A stretch of DNA of 64,000 nucleotides, taken from NCBI GenBank assembly GCA_019163175.1, contig JAFLKN010000043.1, positions 1 through 64,000 on the forward strand, in the 5' to 3' direction. This document shows positions 58,295-64,000 of this stretch, piece by piece. How positions within the stretch are numbered: position 1 is the first letter of the stretch; each line of letters starts with the position of its first letter. The position numbers were made by a program, and so were the translations under genes. The notes beneath the pieces were generated by a model that was given only the letters and a program-made list of their open reading frames with translations, was not told where the DNA came from and ran no database searches. Origin of the DNA: Prolixibacteraceae bacterium (GTDB lineage Bacteria > Bacteroidota > Bacteroidia > Bacteroidales > Prolixibacteraceae).

Positions 58295-60613
58295 TTATAA
58301 ACTTTTTAAATTTCCGTCAAACGAATAGGTTTTGCCTTTTTCGGTAGCAAGTTCAATTACTTTTTCGCCATATCGAAGCGTACATTTTTGTCCGGCTTTC
58401 GAAACAAGCTGAATCTTTTGCAGTTTGCCAGCTTCCCAGTTGAAGTTGAGTTCGAACCCGCCACGTGCACAAACTCCTGAAATTTTACCTGAAGGCAGCG
58501 CATCGGGCAACGCCGGAAGTATTGAAATTTCGTTTAACTGACTTTGAACCAGCATTTCGATCATTCCGGCAGGTGCACCAAAATTACCGTCAATCTGGAA
58601 TGGTGGATGGGCGTCGAACAGGTTTGTGTAAGAACCGCCTCCTCCGGTGTAAACCGTATTTTCAATTTGTACCGGGCGGAAAAGCAATTTGATCATTTCA
58701 TAAGCGTGATTGCCGTCGAGGAATCGCGCCCAGAAGTTTATTTTCCATGCCAGACTCCAGCCCGTGCCTTCGTCGCCGCGGTAAATGAGCGACTGACGGG
58801 CAGCTTTCATTAGTTCTGGAGTTTCTTTCCAGTTAATTTCGTTTCCGGGATGTACGCCCCACAAATGCGATACGTGGCGGTGTTTATCGGTTGGGCTATC
58901 TTTGTCTTCCATCCATTCCTGAAGCTGACCGTATTTCCCGATTTGGTTGGGTGCAATTTTGGGCAACATATCTTTCAGTTTGCTTGCAAATGCCTGATCG
59001 GTACCCAGAATTTCGGAAGCTTCAATGCAGGAGCGGAATAAAGCCCTAATAATTTGGTGATCCATGGTTGGTCCGGCAACCAAACCACCATTTTCCGGTG
59101 AATTGGATGGAGTGCTGATCAGGTATCCGGTCTTGGGGTCTTTAATCAGGAATTGAGTAAAAAATTCGGCAGCACCTTTCATAAGCGGATAAGCTCGGTT
59201 TGCCAGAAATTCTTTATCCTGCGAAAATTGGTAATGTTCCCACAAGTGACGGCTCAACCAGGCACCACCCGAAACCCAAATCCCATGATTGGCATGGTTT
59301 ATTGGGGCTGCTCCTCGCCAAATATCGGTGTTGTGATGCAGTACCCATCCGGTGGCATTGTAATGCTCCTTTGCCACCGATTTTCCGGTTTCGGCACAAT
59401 CCGCAATCATGCCGTAAAGTGGCTCCTGACATTCGGCCAAATTAGCCACTTCAACAGGCCAGTAATTCATTTCGGTGTTAATATTTACTGTCCACTTGCT
59501 ATCCCATGCCGGTTTTAGCTGGTCGCACCAAATCCCCTGAAGATTTGCAGGTTGTGTTCCCGGGCGGCTGCTCGAAATTAACAAGTACCGGCCATACTGA
59601 ATGTAAAGGGCTAAAAGCTGTGGATCATCCGCATTTTTGCTGAATTCAATAATCCGTTCGTTGGTAGGTAGTTTTACCCGCTCGTTTTCTGTGAACTTAA
59701 CATCGAAACGGTTAAATAATTTCTGATAATCGGCCACATGAGAAGATCGGATTTGTTCGTATTTCCTGGCTTGGAGTTTAGCCAAAATTGCTTGTACTTT
59801 TAACTCCGGATTTCCGCTCACATCTTTGTAATTGACGTAATTGGTAGCGGCTGCTAAATAAATAGTTGCCGTTTTTGCTCCTGAAACCGAAAGCTCATTT
59901 CCTTTTACGGCAACAGTTCCGTCGGAAACAACTTTAAGAGAAGCGACTCCGTGCAATGCACCATCTTTCACCTGAACTTTCAAAGTCAGGTTATTGCCGT
60001 TTGCTTCCATGCTTTTGGCTTCGTGCAAAGCATCAAAACCGATGGTAAAATTTAGCGCCTTTTTCTGATCGGCGGTTAAGCGTATAGCGATTACCTGATC
60101 AGGATTTGAGGATAAATATTCGCGGGTAAAATTTACCCCGTTCGATTGGTATGAAACCCGTTGCACGGCATTTTTCAGATCGAGTTCGCGATTATAATTG
60201 GTAAACGAAGTCTGATTCAGAAAATGTAAATTCAGATCGCCAAAAGCCTGATAAGTTCTCTGGGTTAACGGAACGCTCATGAATTCGGCCATTGCCAAAT
60301 CTTCGGCTTCCTTTTGTTTTCCGGCAAAAAGTAATTGTCTGATTTTATCCAGATGTTGAACTGCTCCTTTGTGTGCGTAATCGTTTGGAGAACCTGTCCA
60401 TAGCGTTTCTTCGTTAAACTGGATGCGGTCGTTTTCAACACCACCAAAAATCATGGCTCCAAGTCGTCCGTTACCAATAGGCAAGGCTTCGGTCCATTTT
60501 TTTGCTGGTTGGGTGTACCAGAGTTTTAACTGATTGGGGCTTTCTTTTGCTGATCCCAGTGCTGAACTGGCCAGAATTGCCAGCAGAAGAAATAGAATTG
60601 ATTTGGTTTTCAT
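58295..60613 (-). CDS. GH95 alpha-L-fucosidase family protein
   Basis: This 772-residue secreted enzyme has a signal peptide to about residue 20 (ASSALGSA). The N-terminal beta domain shows LKLWYTQPAKKWTEALPIGNG (29-49) and GAMIFGGVENDRIQFNEETLWTG, the classic GH95 opening. The (alpha/alpha)6 barrel carries NWPVE-type strand (NINTEMNYWPVEV), HHNTDIWRG and HRHVSHLWGVHPG, with GNFGAPAGMIEML near 690. GH95 mainly releases alpha-1,2-fucose by inversion, and some members act on L-galactose. It is separate from the two GH29 genes, so the genome has three fucosidases in the window. No SusC/D partner is nearby. Confidence 0.9.
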   Translation of the reverse strand: MKTKSILFLLLAILASSALGSAKESPNQLKLWYTQPAKKWTEALPIGNGRLGAMIFGGVENDRIQFNEETLWTGSPNDYAHKGAVQHLDKIRQLLFAGKQKEAEDLAMAEFMSVPLTQRTYQAFGDLNLHFLNQTSFTNYNRELDLKNAVQRVSYQSNGVNFTREYLSSNPDQVIAIRLTADQKKALNFTIGFDALHEAKSMEANGNNLTLKVQVKDGALHGVASLKVVSDGTVAVKGNELSVSGAKTATIYLAAATNYVNYKDVSGNPELKVQAILAKLQARKYEQIRSSHVADYQKLFNRFDVKFTENERVKLPTNERIIEFSKNADDPQLLALYIQYGRYLLISSSRPGTQPANLQGIWCDQLKPAWDSKWTVNINTEMNYWPVEVANLAECQEPLYGMIADCAETGKSVAKEHYNATGWVLHHNTDIWRGAAPINHANHGIWVSGGAWLSRHLWEHYQFSQDKEFLANRAYPLMKGAAEFFTQFLIKDPKTGYLISTPSNSPENGGLVAGPTMDHQIIRALFRSCIEASEILGTDQAFASKLKDMLPKIAPNQIGKYGQLQEWMEDKDSPTDKHRHVSHLWGVHPGNEINWKETPELMKAARQSLIYRGDEGTGWSLAWKINFWARFLDGNHAYEMIKLLFRPVQIENTVYTGGGGSYTNLFDAHPPFQIDGNFGAPAGMIEMLVQSQLNEISILPALPDALPSGKISGVCARGGFELNFNWEAGKLQKIQLVSKAGQKCTLRYGEKVIELATEKGKTYSFDGNLKSL

Positions 60614-60804
60614 CGGGTTTAGTTTTACGAATTATTTACAGCTCGAAAATAAGCAATTTAACTCAACAACTGTCCTGTTCCATGCTGCTAAAATAACCTA
60701 CAGGATTAGAAGAAAAAAATAGTGAAGTAATTTATTGACAGTTAAGAAATCCCATTGTCAGAAAGTTATGCTGGTTTTTATTGCAATGCCATTCATAAAA
60801 TAAA

Positions 60805-60832
60805 AACCCACCTTCTCGTAAGAAAGCGGGTT
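60805..60832 (-). terminator. Intrinsic terminator, minus strand (metG)
   Basis: On the minus strand AACCCGCTTTCT pairs with AGAAGGTGGGTT using two G-U pairs and a 4-nt loop, followed by TTTATTTTATG. It lies about 210 bases after the metG stop, so the transcript would run through the intervening hairpins. Confidence 0.75.
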
Positions 60833-60845
60833 CGATTTATAGAGA

Positions 60846-60884
60846 GTAAGCAACCGATCCGCCAGAAGCGGTACTGAGGCTTAC
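60846..60884. repeat. Two-level hairpin
   Basis: GTAAGC (60846-60851) pairs with GCTTAC (60879-60884) around an inner CCGC/GCGG stem (60859-60862, 60868-60871). Confidence 0.5.
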
Positions 60885-60887
60885 GAA

Positions 60888-60915
60888 AATTGCACCAACA
60901 GTAGTTGGCGCAATT
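60888..60915. repeat. 12-bp hairpin
   Basis: AATTGCACCAAC (60888-60899) and GTTGGCGCAATT (60904-60915) pair with a single mismatch around a 4-nt loop. Confidence 0.6.
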
Positions 60916-60938
60916 ATATTTTTATAAAACTTTTTGTA

Positions 60939-61031
60939 AGGTCATCCTGAACTTCCTGCCCGCTAACTTGTCAGGCAGGGTTTCAGGATCTCAACCAATA
61001 GCAGATCCCGGAATAAATTCGGGGATGACCT
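60939..61031. repeat. REP/MITE-like multi-branched palindromic element
   Basis: AGGTCATCC (60939-60947) pairs perfectly with GGATGACCT (61023-61031), enclosing two inner hairpins: CCTGAAC...CCTGCC with GGCAGG...GTTTCAGG (60946-60987), and GATCCC with GGGGAT (about 61004-61026). The words GTCATCCTGAAC and TTTCAGGATCT are typical of dispersed palindromes in Bacteroidota. It ends ten bases before the metG stop codon. Confidence 0.6.
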
Positions 61032-61040
61032 ATGCATCAA

Positions 61041-63074
61041 TTATTTTATCTCCGACCCGTTTTTAACCGGTGTGGTTGGAGTCACAAATTTAAGTGCGCC
61101 ATCGGCATCCTGCGCCATCAGAATCATTCCCTGCGATAGAATTCCTTTCAGTTCGCGTGGTTCGAGGTTCACCAGAATGCTCACCTGCTGCCCGATAATT
61201 TCTTCCGGATTGTAATATTCGGCAATGCCCGAAACCACAGTACGCTTGTCTATTCCGGTGTCGATAGTCAGTTTCAGTAATTTCTTGGTTTTTGCAACTT
61301 TCTCCGCTTCAATAATTGTTCCGGTGCGGATGTCCATTTTCGAAAAATCGTCGAAAGTGCAGTTTTCTTTGGCCGGAGCAACGGTTGCATTGGCTGCCTC
61401 GTTGGCTTTTTTGGTAGCCAGCAACTTATTTACCTGATTTTCGATTACATCATCTTCAATCTTTTCGAACAGCAATTCCGGAGTATTGGTTTGGTGACCG
61501 ACTTTCAGCAAATCGGTACGGCCGAGGTTGCTCCAGTTCAGTTCGTCCATGTTCAGGAAAACACGGAGTTTATCCATACTGAATGGAAGGAATGGTGCGA
61601 AAATAATGGTCAGGTTGGCGGTAATTTGCAAACACACGTTCATGATGGTTTCCACTCGGGCAGGATCGGTTTTTACCACTTTCCAGGGTTCGGCATCGGC
61701 CAGGTATTTGTTACCCAAACGAGCCAGATCCATGGCAAATTTCAATGCTTCGCGGAAACGGTATTGCGAAATGCTCTTTTCAACTTCAGTTTTAATTACT
61801 GAAATTTCGGCCAATGCCAGTTGATCGGTTTCGGTCAACGCTCCGGCAGCCGGAACTTTTCCATCGTAATATTTCTGAGTCAGCACCAAAGCACGGTTCA
61901 CGAAGTTGCCAAGCACAGCCACCAATTCGTTGTTGTTGCGGGCCTGAAAATCTTTCCAGGTAAAATCGTTATCCTTGGTTTCTGGAGCATTGGCAGTGAG
62001 TACATATTTTAGCACATCTTCCTTGCCCGGAAATTCATCCAAATATTCGTGCAGCCAAACGGCCCAGTTGCGCGAAGTGGAGATTTTGTCGCCCTCCAAA
62101 TTCAGGAACTCGTTGGCCGGTACATTTTCAGGCAAAATGAAAGTTCCTTCGGCTTTCAGCATGGCCGGGAAAATGATGCAATGGAATACAATATTATCTT
62201 TCCCGATGAAATGTACCATCTTGGTTTCCGGATCTTTCCACCATTTTTCCCAGTCGGGCGTCCATTCTTTGGTGGCCGAAATGTAACCAATCGGTGCATC
62301 GAACCAGACGTAGAGCACTTTTCCTTCGGCTCCTTCAACCGGAACAGGCACGCCCCAGTCGAGGTCGCGGGTTACGGCGCGTGGCTGCAAACCACTGTCG
62401 ATCCATGATTTGCATTGGCCGTATACATTCGATTTCCATTCCTTGTGACCTTCCAGAATCCATTCTTTCAGCCAGCCTTCGTATTGGTCGAGTGGCAAAT
62501 ACCAGTGTTTGGTTTCCTTCATCACTGGTGGGTTTCCGCTCAAAGTCGATTTCGGGTTGATCAGATCGGTAGCATTCAGCGTACTTCCGCAGGCTTCACA
62601 TTGGTCGCCATAAGCGCGTTCATTGCTACATTTGGGGCAGGTTCCGGTGATGTAACGGTCTGCCAGAAATTGCTTGGCTTCCTCGTCGTAATATTGTTCC
62701 GATGTTTTTTCGATGAATTTACCGGTATCGTATAGTTTTTTGAAGAAATCAGAAGCTGTTTGGTGGTGTACCGGTGCGCTGGTGCGCGAATACACGTCGA
62801 AAGAAATACCGAAGCGGGCAAAAGCATCTTTAATGATGTTGTGGTATTTATCCACGATATCTTGCGGGGTAACGCCTTCATTTTTGGCTTTCAGGGTAAT
62901 TGGCACGCCATGTTCGTCGGAGCCGCCGATAAAAGCCACATCTTCGCCATTCATGCGAAGGTAACGGGCATAAATATCAGCCGGAACATATACACCGGCC
63001 AGGTGACCAATGTGAACCGGTCCGTTGGCATACGGCAAAGCCGAGGTAATGAGGGTACGCTTAAAGTCAGTCAT
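61041..63074 (-). CDS. metG: Methionyl-tRNA synthetase
   Basis: This 677-residue cytosolic enzyme charges tRNA-Met with methionine. The HIGH motif is HIGH (21-24) in [13 protein letters not shown] zinc-knuckle with CPKC and CEAC (about 147-164) is present, as is the KMSKS equivalent KISTS near 330. A C-terminal EMAP/Trbp-type tRNA-binding domain (about 568-677: [18 protein letters not shown]) promotes dimerisation. The -7 box at 63100-63107 (TATCTTTG) fits its start. Length and domains are complete. Confidence 0.95.
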   Translation of the reverse strand: MTDFKRTLITSALPYANGPVHIGHLAGVYVPADIYARYLRMNGEDVAFIGGSDEHGVPITLKAKNEGVTPQDIVDKYHNIIKDAFARFGISFDVYSRTSAPVHHQTASDFFKKLYDTGKFIEKTSEQYYDEEAKQFLADRYITGTCPKCSNERAYGDQCEACGSTLNATDLINPKSTLSGNPPVMKETKHWYLPLDQYEGWLKEWILEGHKEWKSNVYGQCKSWIDSGLQPRAVTRDLDWGVPVPVEGAEGKVLYVWFDAPIGYISATKEWTPDWEKWWKDPETKMVHFIGKDNIVFHCIIFPAMLKAEGTFILPENVPANEFLNLEGDKISTSRNWAVWLHEYLDEFPGKEDVLKYVLTANAPETKDNDFTWKDFQARNNNELVAVLGNFVNRALVLTQKYYDGKVPAAGALTETDQLALAEISVIKTEVEKSISQYRFREALKFAMDLARLGNKYLADAEPWKVVKTDPARVETIMNVCLQITANLTIIFAPFLPFSMDKLRVFLNMDELNWSNLGRTDLLKVGHQTNTPELLFEKIEDDVIENQVNKLLATKKANEAANATVAPAKENCTFDDFSKMDIRTGTIIEAEKVAKTKKLLKLTIDTGIDKRTVVSGIAEYYNPEEIIGQQVSILVNLEPRELKGILSQGMILMAQDADGALKFVTPTTPVKNGSEIK

Positions 63075-63099
63075 TGTAAAATGATTTTATTGAGGGTGA

Positions 63100-63107
63100 C
63101 AAAGATA
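63100..63107 (-). promoter_or_regulatory. -7 box TATCTTTG for metG
   Basis: The minus strand reads TATCTTTG, 25 bases before the ATG at 63074. Confidence 0.45.
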
Positions 63108-63194
63108 GGAATTGAGAATTAAAAATTTGGAGTTATTGATCAACTTAGGTTGTTTAATTTTATGAAAGGATAAGTCAGAAACTTTGAAAATGAT

Positions 63195-63202
63195 TATATT
63201 TG
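63195..63202 (+). promoter_or_regulatory. -7 box TATATTTG upstream of the 63242 gene
   Basis: TATATTTG lies 39 bases before the ATG and matches the TAnnTTTG consensus exactly. Confidence 0.45.
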
Positions 63203-63241
63203 ATAAATACCGTTTCTGTTTTAAAATATTAAATGTGAATT

Positions 63242-64000
63242 ATGAAGCGTTTGATTCTCTTTCCTTTTTTATTGATGACTTTTTTATGTACGTTCTCTCA
63301 AATAAAACCTGTGGCAGATTCATGCGTGGTAGTTTTTGGGCTAACAAGTAATCTAAATGTTCCTTATTCATCACGAACTATAATTTTTAGCAATAGCGTT
63401 AACGGGCAATCTTTGGCAGAGGTTACCGATAGTTTTGGGAAAGCTACTTTCCTTTTGCCTAAGAATACTAAATTCGAGATTCAGGTTATGAATGGAACGG
63501 TGCAAGTTGCACGCTATGAGTATGAAACACCGGGAATGAAAGGTTTGGTAACTACCAATTATGATGTAAAATGTGATATTTTTGAAGAGGATCGTGAAGG
63601 CGAAAATTTTAAAACTAATTTTTTTAGCCTCGTTGATACTTTGCAGCCTACCGATTCGATGATACTTGTTCGTGTGACTCTTTCCGACAAATCAAAAGAG
63701 CCGATAAGGCAGGCTTCGGTGTTGTTTCGAAATGAAATTTCTAAGGAGGTCTTTGTGGGTCAAACGAGTGATGACGGCAAATTCCAGATACTTTTACCTA
63801 AAGAACAAGTGTATGGCATCAGATTAATAGAACAAGGAAACCGTGTTCCTTTTGGCGAAATCTCAACAAAATTGGGTGATGGAAGATATACTTTAGCGCT
63901 AAATCTGGAGTATAATTATACCGAAGAATGGAGTTATTATGAGAAAACTTTAAGGCATAAGGCAGTTCCCAAAGCCAAAGATATTTCACTTCCGGACATG
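63242..64000 (+). CDS. Secreted protein with tandem beta-sandwich repeats (partial, 3' end missing)
   Basis: From ATG at 63242 the frame is open for 253 codons to the window end. A signal peptide is clear (LILFPFLLMTFLCTFS). Two similar beta-rich segments follow, roughly residues 25-110 and 145-230, each with a D-x-x-GKA/GKF turn and strand (TDSFGKATFLLPK and TSDDGKFQILLPK), typical of carboxypeptidase-regulatory-like or Ig-like domains. The C-terminal continuation is outside the window, so the main domain is unknown. Confidence 0.7.
   Translation, partial: MKRLILFPFLLMTFLCTFSQIKPVADSCVVVFGLTSNLNVPYSSRTIIFSNSVNGQSLAEVTDSFGKATFLLPKNTKFEIQVMNGTVQVARYEYETPGMKGLVTTNYDVKCDIFEEDREGENFKTNFFSLVDTLQPTDSMILVRVTLSDKSKEPIRQASVLFRNEISKEVFVGQTSDDGKFQILLPKEQVYGIRLIEQGNRVPFGEISTKLGDGRYTLALNLEYNYTEEWSYYEKTLRHKAVPKAKDISLPDM

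Larger units (their letters stand above)
60614..61040. other. Hairpin-rich 427-base gap between GH95 and metG
   Basis: No gene is visible. The gap holds an AT-rich GH95 leader (60614-60780), the metG terminator (60805-60832), two further hairpins (60846-60884 and 60888-60915) and a REP-like element (60939-61031). Confidence 0.65.

Noticed and set aside
60831-60884. Possible tRNA because of the ggttcgat word
   Set aside because: No acceptor stem or anticodon arm pairs around it; the sequence is explained by the terminator and the two-level hairpin.
1-64000. CRISPR arrays, rRNA, tRNA and prophage or IS genes
   Set aside because: No regular spaced repeats, tRNA-like cloverleaf with GTTCRAnnC arm, transposase or phage structural gene was seen on reading the gaps.

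Overview
The window reads as chromosomal DNA of a Bacteroidota bacterium. The supporting signs are many secreted or lipoprotein glycoside hydrolases, -7 promoter boxes of the form TAnnTTTG, weak Shine-Dalgarno sequences, twin head-GIN proteins beside a PspC protein, an acyl-ACP synthetase/acyltransferase fusion, and palindromic intergenic repeats of a kind I associate with this phylum. A marine or sediment Marinilabiliales/Prolixibacteraceae-type organism would fit, but that placement is inference. I see no rRNA, tRNA, CRISPR array, prophage or insertion sequence. No SusC/SusD pair lies in the window.

Layout. 1-7.6 kb: a gene end, a GNAT acetyltransferase, a quinoprotein-like beta-propeller protein, a lipoprotein with two transglutaminase-like folds, an ECF sigma factor with a membrane partner, and a fatty acid desaturase. 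7.7-19.3 kb: a glycan-degradation block. Four minus-strand genes (GH29, GH2, GH29, GH38) face a divergent GH20. Together they cover alpha-fucose, alpha-mannose, beta-mannose and GlcNAc, the linkages of a fucosylated N-glycan; the GH2 resembles plant-type endo-beta-mannosidases. 19.3-26.2 kb: a heavy-metal-type RND efflux operon (His-rich protein, adaptor, pump, TolC-like channel) with a four-helix-bundle gene between near-identical direct repeats inside it. 26.3-31.8 kb: an M23/LysM peptidase, a lytic-transglycosylase-like protein overlapping a phosphodiester glycosidase, and the acyl-ACP synthetase fusion. 32-34.9 kb: a second GH20 and a GH5.

35-37.5 kb: a repeat-containing secreted protein, PadR regulator and PspC protein. 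38-41.6 kb: hydroxylamine reductase (Hcp), an iron-sulfur protein and a Crp/Fnr regulator around a palindrome placed as for a class II activator. 41.7-44.8 kb: PgeF, a small secreted protein and two head-GIN proteins. 45-46.9 kb: a CBM9-like protein and a sugar-kinase-like phosphotransferase. 47.2-51.1 kb: an unusual three-gene operon made of a membrane tetraheme cytochrome fused to a formylglycine-generating-enzyme-like domain, a Tat-exported Gfo/Idh/MocA oxidoreductase and a Tat-exported TIM-barrel isomerase-like protein. 51.2-58.2 kb: a large DUF3352-like protein, a U32 peptidase-family protein, a paralogue of the small secreted protein, a ComB-like phosphatase and a MalY/PatB aminotransferase. 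58.3-64 kb: a GH95 fucosidase, an intergenic region rich in hairpins, metG and a truncated secreted protein.

The most promising undescribed system is the cytochrome-FGE/oxidoreductase/isomerase operon. I read it, as inference, as a periplasmic sugar-oxidation module wired to the respiratory chain. The next most interesting features are the compact N-glycan set, the repeat-flanked four-helix-bundle gene and the Hcp regulatory palindrome.
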